Position numbers and translations under genes: made by a program. Under the pieces are notes generated by a model, which did not search any database, had not been told where the DNA came from, and was given only the letters and a program-made list of their open reading frames with translations. From Lentisphaeria bacterium (lineage in GTDB: Bacteria > Verrucomicrobiota > Lentisphaeria > Oligosphaerales > Oligosphaeraceae), in the NCBI GenBank assembly GCA_024405235.1, contig JAKSPA010000011.1, forward strand, positions 1-15,531: a DNA stretch of 15,531 nt, written 5' to 3'. Numbering within the stretch: position 1 is the stretch's first letter; every line of letters starts with the position of its first letter. Of the stretch, positions 1 to 6,361 are shown one piece after another.

Positions 1-1
1 C

Positions 2-82
2 AACAACGCTCCTCAGCAGGCAGAGAACAACAATGCTCCTCAGCAGGCTGAGAACAACAACGATCCTCAGCAGGTTAACAAC
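2..82 (+). repeat. 27-bp in-frame tandem repeat (three visible units)
   Basis: Three units of 27 bases lie at 2-28, 29-55 and 56-82. They encode NNAPQQAEN, NNAPQQAEN and NNDPQQVNN. The first two differ by only a few bases; the third has diverged. The array probably continues to the left of the window. Because the unit is a multiple of three, copy-number change would keep the frame. It forms a disordered hydrophilic region in the N-terminal half of the encoded protein. Confidence 0.9.
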
Positions 83-526
83 CAGGAGGGAAATCCTCAG
101 GGTGAAAATAGACCAGAAACGTTGGAGCAGAAACAACAGAGATTGGCTAAGTGCAATGAAAGGCTTAGCGAGCTTAGGGAAAAATTCAATATGGCTTCCA
201 ACAAACTTGCGTCGAGAAACGATATTATGAGAAACGATCCGCGATTCAGAGCAAGTGAAATGCAAGCCAAGAAGGCATTTTCAAGAAACGATATCGGAAA
301 CGCGCTTGGTGCCATGGGACAGAATATTGTCAAAGGTGTGGCTGATTTATACCAATCCAAAGCGACAGCCATGGGAGCCGATCAGGCACGCGAGAATGAG
401 CGGCTTGAGCAGGCGAAGGATCTCATCAACAACTTGCAGGATTCCATACGAGACGCAAAGCAACGCATGGGCGAAGCTTTGTCTGCCGATTCGCAGAACA
501 TGGAGGGCATCATCCGCAACTGCTAG
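2..526 (+). CDS. C-terminal part of a QN-rich secreted protein, possible T3SS translocator (5' truncated)
   Basis: The reading frame is open from the left edge of the window to a TAG stop, so the true start lies outside. About 174 residues are visible. They begin with three copies of a nine-residue asparagine, glutamine and proline-rich repeat, followed by a charged, Lys/Glu/Arg-rich helical segment. A central part contains a small-residue stretch (GNALGAMGQNIVKGVADLY), and the end is amphipathic helix finishing in NMEGIIRNC. A small-residue segment followed by a long amphipathic C-terminal helix is typical of hydrophobic T3SS translocators (SctB/SctE, i.e. YopD, EspB or SseC-like), and the place beside tip-like genes fits. 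I see no strong membrane segment in the visible part, so a secreted effector or an early tip protein is also possible. The gene ends 28 bases before the next one. The function call is inference. Confidence 0.4.
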   Translation, partial: NNAPQQAENNNAPQQAENNNDPQQVNNQEGNPQGENRPETLEQKQQRLAKCNERLSELREKFNMASNKLASRNDIMRNDPRFRASEMQAKKAFSRNDIGNALGAMGQNIVKGVADLYQSKATAMGADQARENERLEQAKDLINNLQDSIRDAKQRMGEALSADSQNMEGIIRNC

Positions 527-554
527 CCGCATAGTTTTCCAACAGGTGTAATCC

Positions 555-1109
555 ATGCCAGAACTCATACAGACAAACGCGATAGAAGGCTTCACGGTAT
601 ATGGCCAGCAGATGGTCGATTATGCCGTCGATGGAATGGAACATTGTGGATATTCCTATTCTATTGGGGTTGCAGCTCTTGCGAATACGGCATCCATGGA
701 GCGCGCGATCAGCGGCATACTTGCGCTTACCAAAATGCGCCAGAAGAAAATGGAGGATCTTGGCAGTGCTATCTCCGTGATTGTGAAGGCGCTCGATACC
801 ATGAAAAAGAAGGACCAGAGTCCCGGCGACAAATCCAGTGCGGATGTTGCTTTGTTATATAGTCAGGCAAAGCTTGCGCAATACGGAATCAATTTGAAAT
901 TGGACGGAGATTTCAAAATCCGACGCGACGATGCCGGTTATGCGCAAAATGACATCCAGTATGCCATGGACAACGAAAACAACGACCTTCAGCAGGACAT
1001 GATTACCCTTCAAAGCATGATTAACAAGCGCGACAGTGCATACTCGTCCGCTTCGAAACTCATGAACAAGGCCGAGAAAGCCGGCAGCACGATCATACGA
1101 AGCATGTAG
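555..1109 (+). CDS. EspA/SseB-like T3SS tip or filament protein, paralogue 1
   Basis: A 184-residue helical protein with no signal peptide, as expected for a T3SS substrate. A first helical region (about residues 40-95, including KMRQKKMEDLGSAIS) is followed by a middle segment with the pattern ALLYSQAKLAQYGINLKLDG. A C-terminal helix follows (about 145-184), with DMITLQSMINKRDSAYSSA and the ending IIRSM. From memory, EspA and SseB share this layout: two long helices that pack as a coiled coil, a short middle segment ending in I-x-I-x-G, and a C-terminal Q-x-x-M plus Arg/Lys signature. They polymerise as a sheath on the needle. It pairs most closely with the next gene (shared KMR...LG.A.S motif). 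Subfamily (EspA, SseB or LcrV-like tip) is inferred from the pattern, not from a search. Confidence 0.55.
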   Translation: MPELIQTNAIEGFTVYGQQMVDYAVDGMEHCGYSYSIGVAALANTASMERAISGILALTKMRQKKMEDLGSAISVIVKALDTMKKKDQSPGDKSSADVALLYSQAKLAQYGINLKLDGDFKIRRDDAGYAQNDIQYAMDNENNDLQQDMITLQSMINKRDSAYSSASKLMNKAEKAGSTIIRSM

Positions 1110-1118
1110 GAGAAGAAG

Positions 1119-1730
1119 ATGTCGGACAGCATACAATCAATTCCAGTCATATCCGATGGAGTGGATAATTTCAAGACGCGCTGGGGAAGCACCGTCAACG
1201 ACTATATGCTCAATTCGGCCAGCATAGCCTTCCAGGACCTGCTTGTCGCGATTTCCGAACGCCGCGCGACCGCCGTTGAGGCCGAAATCCCTCCAATGAC
1301 GACGAAGATGCGAGCCCGCAACACAAGACTTGAAAAGCTCGGTACGGCGTTGTCGGAACTCACGAAGGCTCAGGCCACATTCAAGAAGGACGCAGAAGGC
1401 GGTGAGGACATGGGCGGATGGTTCACTCCTGAAAGCGGAGAGATTTTCAAGGAGTTCATCAAAGAGCTGAATATCAATTTCAATGCCGAGGGCAAGAAAA
1501 CCGACTTGTACTATTCCGCCAAAGAAAATGGCTACAGTGCCAACAAGAAGACCGTCGATGCATTGACTGAAAAAGTCAAAAGCGTCATGGATAGTCTGAA
1601 CAACAAGTCACAGACCGACATGACGAGACTTCAGTCGCTGGTGGATAGACGTGACGAATCGTTCTCGACGGCCACCACCATCATGAGCAGCGTTTCCGAC
1701 ACGGTTGACAACGCCATAAGGAACATCTAG
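1119..1730 (+). CDS. EspA/SseB-like T3SS tip or filament protein, paralogue 2
   Basis: A 203-residue helical protein. The start is supported by a strong ribosome-binding site (AGGAGAAG, seven bases upstream). Residues about 60-90 carry KMRARNTRLEKLGTALSEL, close to the equivalent part of the preceding protein and similar to the RARNTQEK stretch I recall in SseB. A middle segment (FKEFIKELNINF) precedes the C-terminal helix with DMTRLQSLVDRRDESFSTA, ending in AIRNI. No signal peptide or membrane segment is visible. It starts 9 bases after its paralogue, so the two are probably produced together. The predicted role is a needle-extension filament or tip subunit secreted through the needle. Family assignment is by motif and architecture only. 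Confidence 0.55.
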   Translation: MSDSIQSIPVISDGVDNFKTRWGSTVNDYMLNSASIAFQDLLVAISERRATAVEAEIPPMTTKMRARNTRLEKLGTALSELTKAQATFKKDAEGGEDMGGWFTPESGEIFKEFIKELNINFNAEGKKTDLYYSAKENGYSANKKTVDALTEKVKSVMDSLNNKSQTDMTRLQSLVDRRDESFSTATTIMSSVSDTVDNAIRNI

Positions 1731-1732
1731 TA

Positions 1733-2245
1733 ATGATTGAAGCCATAACAATCGCAAAAAACCGCTACGCGCCGGATGGAGCGCAGGATATCTGCGTATT
1801 CCGAATGGACGGCGGCGAGAAGTTGACTCTAGGGCAGCTTATGGCGGCAATCTGCATCAAGGCAGGCGCCAGTCTGGAGGCGCAGAGCATCAGCATGGTG
1901 AACAAGCTGAACATGGGCAATGTCCTGCTGGACAAGACAGGCGAATATATGGAGAGGTTGGCCCAGGGCGCTGTCGAAGATGACGAATGGAAGACCATGA
2001 AGGATACTTGCATCAACGAACTTGGCGTCACGGAAGAGCTGCCAGACCATGCGCAATCCTACGACGACCGCGTCAAGGCGATGGCTGGCCTCAAGAAACG
2101 TCTTGAGGAACTTTCGCGGCAGGCTCAGAAGGATATGATCGAAGTGCAGTCGCTTTTGAGCAAGCGCGACGTTGCGTTGACGACATCCACGAATCTTGTG
2201 GATGCAATCGGCATGACAATGAACAACACGGCAAGAAACTACTAG
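1733..2245 (+). CDS. EspA/SseB-like T3SS tip or filament protein, paralogue 3
   Basis: A 170-residue protein starting two bases after the previous stop, with a weak AAGGA upstream. The N-terminal region has a DGGEKLTLGQLMAAICIKAG helix that resembles the equivalent helix of the next gene (RKMSIAELVMCVCLE), so those two form a second paralogous pair. A short ELGV middle segment precedes the C-terminal helix with DMIEVQSLLSKRDVALTTS, ending in TARNY. This carries the signature common to all four proteins here (D/N-M-x-x-[L/V]-Q-S-x-x-x-[K/R]-R-D). It is probably a secreted structural protein of the needle tip or filament. Whether it is incorporated together with the other paralogues or used alternatively cannot be told from the sequence. 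Confidence 0.5.
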   Translation: MIEAITIAKNRYAPDGAQDICVFRMDGGEKLTLGQLMAAICIKAGASLEAQSISMVNKLNMGNVLLDKTGEYMERLAQGAVEDDEWKTMKDTCINELGVTEELPDHAQSYDDRVKAMAGLKKRLEELSRQAQKDMIEVQSLLSKRDVALTTSTNLVDAIGMTMNNTARNY

Positions 2246-2279
2246 GCTCGCAGAAGAATACGCAAGAGGAAAGCATAAA

Positions 2280-3296
2280 ATGGCAGACGAACGCACAATT
2301 AGCGCAATATCATACGACCTGAACACCCTTCGGTCTCCCACTCAGATATACGATGTCATGACAGGGCAGTTGAAGCCTTATGACGATCCTACACGTGAAG
2401 ATGTGCCCATTCCGACGGGTAATGTATATACGATCACCGGCGTGCTGGACGACGATGGCAACCTGCGCAAGATGTCCATCGCGGAACTCGTCATGTGCGT
2501 CTGCCTAGAAAGAGCGACCAAAGAGGAGGAGAAAATCATCGCAATCATGGCCGAGATGAGCGAGAATACGAATCTTCTCAACCATTTGTCGTCCATTGAA
2601 AACGAATTGCTTGCCGGCAAGAAAATAGAGGACATTAAGGGAGAATACGAGTACTACGGCAAGAAATATACGTCGGCCTTGGATTTTCTAGCAGAGGTAC
2701 TCGGTGTTGATTATAAAGACTACCAGGAGAAAAGAGCGAATCTGAATGACATCATCACCAGACTGGAGGCAGGCGAAGCAATTCATACCATGTCGGGTTC
2801 CTACACTCTTGATGGAAATGTTTATGAGAATGCAGCTGATTATATTTGCGCTCTTGGCTTGAACTTCAACGTGGCGATATACGGAACATGTTCTTTTAGG
2901 AATATGCTTTCCCTGATTGATGAATTTCCACATTTAACGATGTCCGAAAAATTAACCACTATAGGCTTTGCATCGGATTGGTTTCGTATGCCTTTTACCA
3001 TCGATGGGTTCGGTAATGACCTGGAACGATACGCACGTCCGCAGGTCGTGCCTGTACTTAGGCAGGAGTATGACAATGTTGTCAGCCAAGAGGCTAGAAC
3101 CGACATAATTGCCATGTCCACCGACGATCTGATCACGAAGATGGAAACGAAGATGGACTCCCTGAACAGCTTCTCGCAGCGAAACATGCTTGAACTTCAG
3201 AGCGAGACCAACAAGCGCGACCAGGCCTATGACTTGATCACGAACTTCCTCAAGAGCCTCAACACTGTTCAGGTCGGAATTGCCAACAACATTTGA
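2280..3296 (+). CDS. Enlarged EspA/SseB-like T3SS tip protein with internal duplication, paralogue 4
   Basis: A 338-residue protein, about twice its neighbours, with a good ribosome-binding site (AGAGGAAAG) upstream. The N-terminal helix (about 62-100, RKMSIAELVMCVCLE) matches the preceding paralogue. The C-terminal helix (about 285-338) carries NMLELQSETNKRDQAYDL and ends in IANNI, the common signature of this array. Between them lie two copies of a module of about 52 residues (roughly 110-160 and 162-212), sharing AG..I....G.Y...G..Y..A.D....LG. A further region at about 213-275 has no counterpart in the smaller proteins. The middle of the gene looks more AT-rich than its surroundings. By analogy with tip proteins, in which extra domains sit at the apex between the two long helices, this may be the distal cap. 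That role is inference. Confidence 0.5.
   Translation: MADERTISAISYDLNTLRSPTQIYDVMTGQLKPYDDPTREDVPIPTGNVYTITGVLDDDGNLRKMSIAELVMCVCLERATKEEEKIIAIMAEMSENTNLLNHLSSIENELLAGKKIEDIKGEYEYYGKKYTSALDFLAEVLGVDYKDYQEKRANLNDIITRLEAGEAIHTMSGSYTLDGNVYENAADYICALGLNFNVAIYGTCSFRNMLSLIDEFPHLTMSEKLTTIGFASDWFRMPFTIDGFGNDLERYARPQVVPVLRQEYDNVVSQEARTDIIAMSTDDLITKMETKMDSLNSFSQRNMLELQSETNKRDQAYDLITNFLKSLNTVQVGIANNI
2607..2870 (+). repeat. Intragenic duplication encoding two ~52-residue modules
   Basis: Residues 110-145 and 162-197 of the encoded protein align with a constant 52-residue offset. Identities include A112/164, G113/165, I116/168, G121/173, Y123/175, G127/179, Y130/182, A133/185 and D135/187. A one-residue shift then brings LG 141-142 onto LG 192-193. 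The nucleotide copies have diverged, so this is an old duplication seen mainly at protein level. Confidence 0.7.
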
Positions 3297-3305
3297 TGAA
3301 ATGTC

Positions 3306-3707
3306 ATGAAGAACGCGTTGGAAAAACTTCATGAGACGATAAATTATCCCGACGCCCTGCCGGAGGGGGCCAAGGCCTTTTCCTTCGTGGTGGACGACGG
3401 CGATGTCAAGGCTCGTCTTTATGACGGAAAACTGATTCTGTCAAGAGTCATTTCGCATGACGACGAGGCTTTGCAGCGCCTGGCGGCATTTGCGGCGGGA
3501 AGGCTTCTTCGCGAAGATGCCGTTCTGGCGTGGGACGAACGCTCCGAGACGCTGATTCTCTGGCAGGAATGCCCTGACAACGCCTCCGCCCACGAATTGA
3601 AATCCTTCATGGAATCTTTTCTCGCCTCTTGCGACTGGTGGCTTGAGCGCGTTTCTGAAATCAACGTTCCCGCACCAGCGTTTCCCGACATCGTAATACG
3701 TCCGTGA
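3306..3707 (+). CDS. Class I T3SS chaperone (CesT/SycE fold), YscB position
   Basis: A small acidic cytoplasmic protein of 133 residues with the layout of class I secretion chaperones: an N-terminal helix, a strand pair (FSFVVDDGDVKARLYDGKL), the middle helix of a dimer interface, a strand with AVLAWDERSETLILWQE, and a final long helix (AHELKSFMESFLASCDWWL). Such proteins dimerise and bind N-terminal parts of substrates to keep them secretion-competent. In Yersinia, yscB lies directly upstream of yscC and works with SycN on YopN. Here the gene is directly upstream of sctC and has YscB-like length, and a second chaperone follows sctW. A YscB-like role in a SctW chaperone pair is therefore likely. 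Serving the tip-like proteins just upstream is the alternative. No strong ribosome-binding site is seen; coupling to the gene ending ten bases upstream is possible. Confidence 0.7.
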   Translation: MKNALEKLHETINYPDALPEGAKAFSFVVDDGDVKARLYDGKLILSRVISHDDEALQRLAAFAAGRLLREDAVLAWDERSETLILWQECPDNASAHELKSFMESFLASCDWWLERVSEINVPAPAFPDIVIRP

Positions 3708-3727
3708 GCATGCGCGCAAATGCATGC
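3708..3727. promoter_or_regulatory. Inverted repeat between the chaperone gene and sctC
   Basis: Two copies of the palindrome GCATGC (3708-3713 and 3722-3727) can pair as a six-base stem with an eight-base loop just after the chaperone stop. A short TTTT follows ten bases later (3737-3740), which is too far and too short for a convincing intrinsic terminator. It could be a weak attenuator or mRNA processing element within the operon, or chance. Confidence 0.25.
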
Positions 3728-3765
3728 CCCGCTGTCTTTTAAAGCCATAATAAAAGAAATTGATC

Positions 3766-5790
3766 GTGACTAAATTCAATACTTTCATCATAGGGCTTCT
3801 GTTCTGCATGGCTCTGTCTCCGCTGATGGGGCAGGGCGTTCCGTCACGTGTGCCGTGGAAGACGACGGAATACACTCTCATGGCTAGAGAGATGCCGTTG
3901 CGCGACGCGCTGACGTCCTTCGGAACATCGCAGGGGCTGGCGGTCATCATGTCCAAAGATGTCACGGGATTCGTCTCCGGCGATTTCAAGCAGCTTCCGC
4001 CGAGCCAGTTCCTTGACCAGCTGACGGCGCTGTACAATCTGTCGTGGTATTACGATGGCTCGGCCATTTACGTCTGCACAGGCAGCGAGACTGTCACCAT
4101 GCTTCTCGACTTGAAATACATGAAGGCTGCCGACGTGCAGGCGATGCTTAAGGAGCTTGGCGTGGAGGATGAGCGCTATCCGCTGAAGACGACCTCCGAC
4201 AGCGAACTCGTAATGGTCGCAGGCCCTCCGCGCTATGTCCAGCTAGTCGTCGAACTTGTGGAGAAGGCGGACATCCTTCAGGAGAAGCGTGCATACAGCG
4301 AAGTGGAGACTCGCGTGTTCATGCTACGTAACACATGGGCGGACGATGTCACGCTAAGTTCTTCCGGTTCAGAATCCTCTGGCGCGATCAAGGGTGTTGC
4401 GAGCCTGCTGAAGGACATCATGCAGAGCAACGACACGGGCCGCGTTCTCGACCATGGAATCCAGAACGGCGAAACCGACGGCAACGCAGGGCAGGAGGAG
4501 TTGTCCGATCTTCTGAAAAGTCAATCCGACCGTGCTGTGAAGCCAATCATCACCGCCGAAAACCGCCTGAATGCTGTTATCGTGCGCGATGTGGTTTCCA
4601 GAATGCCGCTGTATGAACGGCTCATAAAGGAACTGGATGTTCCGCAGAAACTTATCGAAATCGCGGTGACGTCCGTTGAGTTGTCCAAGGACGACGCATT
4701 GGATTGGCAGCTGTCCATCGCGGCGCTCGGTCAGAGGGACCATGTGCAGGGCGGCGCGGGCCAGAATGCCGCATCGCTCTTCTCGCCGACAGACCTTCTC
4801 GGCGGCGGCCTCTCAGGGGCTTTGGCATACGTAGGCAAGCATGCGCAGATTTCTGCATCGCTTACGGCGCTTCGCGACAAAGGCAAGGCGCGTTCGATTT
4901 CGCGCTCGTCGCTTCTGACCATGAACAACATGTCCGCGTCGATGATCGACGAACAGAGCTATCATGCACGCGTCATCGGCACGGAAGTAGCCTCTTTGGA
5001 GGAGGTCAGCGCGGGAATGCGCCTCGATGTCAAGCCGCGTCTTGTCGAAGCAAAGAATCCCGACGAACCAAACCAGCTGTGGATGACGGTGTCGCTGGAG
5101 GACGGCGGCTTCGAATCGGTCACCATTGATTCCATGCCGCTTACACGCAATTCCTCCATCAAGACGCAGACCGCCGTGTTCGAAGGCGAATCCATCATTC
5201 TCGCGGGATATTTCAGAGACATAGATGAAAAGGCGGGTTGGGGCATTCCATTGCTGCGCGACATTCCGTTCATCGGATGGCTTTTCGGAGGCATAAGCCA
5301 CAAGAAAGAGACAGTCCAGCGCGTATTCATCCTCACGCCGTATGTCGTCGATCTCGATGTTGAGGCGCTAGCGCGCAGCCAGGCGTCCCGTCAGCGCGAC
5401 GTTCTGGAGGTGGAGGAACTTGAAGACGACAAGGATGCGGACGACGAGGCGGTCGAACGCCGCAGGCTGATCCGCAAGAACGAGAACGACAAGCGTCGCC
5501 AGCGCCACAAAGACGAACTGAAGCTCATCCGAAAGGAAATCGATCTTGATCGCGACCAGTGGGATGTTGAACACAAAGAGGAGGTTCGCATGATGATGGA
5601 GGACCTCCGCATTCGTCGAATCCTCTGGGAGGAGAGTTTGGAGAACGCTGTCGCCGACGTTTCTTGGGAAGAGGCAATGGATGCCAATTCCGCCGACGCA
5701 TCTGCGGAGGAGGCTCTGGATTCCGCTGCCGCCGACGCTTCTGCGGAAGAGGAGGTCGTTGAAAGCGCCAAGGACTCTTCCAATGAATGA
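3766..5790 (+). CDS. sctC: T3SS outer-membrane secretin SctC (YscC/EscC family), C-terminally extended
   Basis: Forms the outer-membrane ring through which the needle passes. The GTG start at 3766 is preferred because a purine run (AAAAGAAA, 3752-3759) sits at suitable spacing. An in-frame TTG at 3760 adds only two residues. Residues 1-23 are a signal peptide (hydrophobic FIIGLLFCMALSPLMG). N0 and N1/N3 ring domains follow (about 28-285), including PLRDALTSFGTSQGLAVIMS and the N3 stretch with an acidic, Ser/Gly-rich loop. The secretin domain runs about 290-530, with VPQKLIEIAVTSVEL at its start and the family hallmark IPLLRDIPFIGWLF at about 494-507. Usual members end soon after the last strand (VFILTPYVVDLD). 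This one continues for about 135 charged residues: a Lys/Arg/Glu-rich probable helix, then three 13-residue acidic repeats. A typical pilotin-binding tail is not recognisable. The end overlaps the next gene by eight bases. Confidence 0.96.
   Translation: MTKFNTFIIGLLFCMALSPLMGQGVPSRVPWKTTEYTLMAREMPLRDALTSFGTSQGLAVIMSKDVTGFVSGDFKQLPPSQFLDQLTALYNLSWYYDGSAIYVCTGSETVTMLLDLKYMKAADVQAMLKELGVEDERYPLKTTSDSELVMVAGPPRYVQLVVELVEKADILQEKRAYSEVETRVFMLRNTWADDVTLSSSGSESSGAIKGVASLLKDIMQSNDTGRVLDHGIQNGETDGNAGQEELSDLLKSQSDRAVKPIITAENRLNAVIVRDVVSRMPLYERLIKELDVPQKLIEIAVTSVELSKDDALDWQLSIAALGQRDHVQGGAGQNAASLFSPTDLLGGGLSGALAYVGKHAQISASLTALRDKGKARSISRSSLLTMNNMSASMIDEQSYHARVIGTEVASLEEVSAGMRLDVKPRLVEAKNPDEPNQLWMTVSLEDGGFESVTIDSMPLTRNSSIKTQTAVFEGESIILAGYFRDIDEKAGWGIPLLRDIPFIGWLFGGISHKKETVQRVFILTPYVVDLDVEALARSQASRQRDVLEVEELEDDKDADDEAVERRRLIRKNENDKRRQRHKDELKLIRKEIDLDRDQWDVEHKEEVRMMMEDLRIRRILWEESLENAVADVSWEEAMDANSADASAEEALDSAAADASAEEEVVESAKDSSNE
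5653..5769 (+). repeat. Three tandem 39-bp repeats at the end of sctC
   Basis: Units at 5653-5691, 5692-5730 and 5731-5769 each encode 13 residues: ADVSWEEAMDANS, ADASAEEALDSAA and ADASAEEEVVESA. They are alanine- and acid-rich and end six residues before the SctC stop. The ribosome-binding region of the next gene lies immediately after the array. Confidence 0.85.
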
Positions 5791-6361
5791 GCCTTTGATC
5801 GAGAATGGTTTTGCCAAAGTGGGCGGCGGGACGTGGCTCGTTGGAGCCAACCAGCCGGCGGCCGCTCTTGGCACCTTCACGCCGAAGAACTTCAGAGGCT
5901 GGCTGGTTCCAGACCGTTCTCGCGTTCATCTGGTGGAAAACAGCGGCACGCTCTGGTGCGCCGAAAAGGAACGCCCTTTCCTGACGCACATCGCATGCGC
6001 GGCACCAATCAGCGTCGTTTCGGATCGATTGCTGCTGGCGCCTGCCGCCGCGCGTTCCGCTTCGACTCTTGTCCGCGTGATTCCGTTCAGCGTCCGCAAC
6101 GCGATTTGCGTCACGGAATGCACAAAGGAATGGATAGTGCTGGCGACGCGCAGCCGCCTTGCGCGAATCGTTCTTGAAGAAGGCGAACTTCTCACGACGC
6201 GCCTTGAATGCGCCGTGGCGTGGTCGACGCCAAAGCCGACGGGCTTCTGCCCGAAGCTGAAGCTGTCCGACATTCTTTTTCCAAAGAAGCGAAACAACAA
6301 TCTGATGCTTCACTTCTATGGTCCAGGCATAGTCTGGCTGGAGGGTGCAAATGCCTCTTGA
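5783..6361 (+). CDS. AIM24-like beta-rich protein between sctC and sctW
   Basis: A 192-residue protein. I chose ATG 5783, which overlaps the SctC stop, because the sequence upstream in this frame is arginine- and proline-rich shadow of sctC. It is rich in short beta strands, with no signal peptide or membrane segment. The second half resembles the AIM24 family (PF01987, a bacterial and mitochondrial beta-prism fold). Matching features are a LEEGELLTTRLECAVAWS segment (about 131-148), like the family's stretch where a surface value or threshold loop leads into a self-binding strand, and HFYGPGIVWLEG (177-188), like the family's G-x-G-x-V-x-L-x-x-G end. Members are usually somewhat longer and have no settled biochemical role. 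It is placed inside the operon by overlaps at both ends (8 bases with sctC, 11 with sctW). It has no counterpart in the Yersinia Ysc cluster. Its role in secretion is unknown. Confidence 0.55.
   Translation: MNEPLIENGFAKVGGGTWLVGANQPAAALGTFTPKNFRGWLVPDRSRVHLVENSGTLWCAEKERPFLTHIACAAPISVVSDRLLLAPAAARSASTLVRVIPFSVRNAICVTECTKEWIVLATRSRLARIVLEEGELLTTRLECAVAWSTPKPTGFCPKLKLSDILFPKKRNNNLMLHFYGPGIVWLEGANAS

Noticed and set aside
3708..3765. Intrinsic terminator before sctC
   Set aside because: The six-base stem is followed by only four T at a distance of ten bases, too weak to call a terminator; kept only as a low-confidence inverted repeat.
5681..5782. Earlier start for the AIM24-like gene
   Set aside because: The extra 34 residues are a low-complexity shadow of the sctC repeats. 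ATG 5783 sits at the sctC stop as expected for translational coupling.
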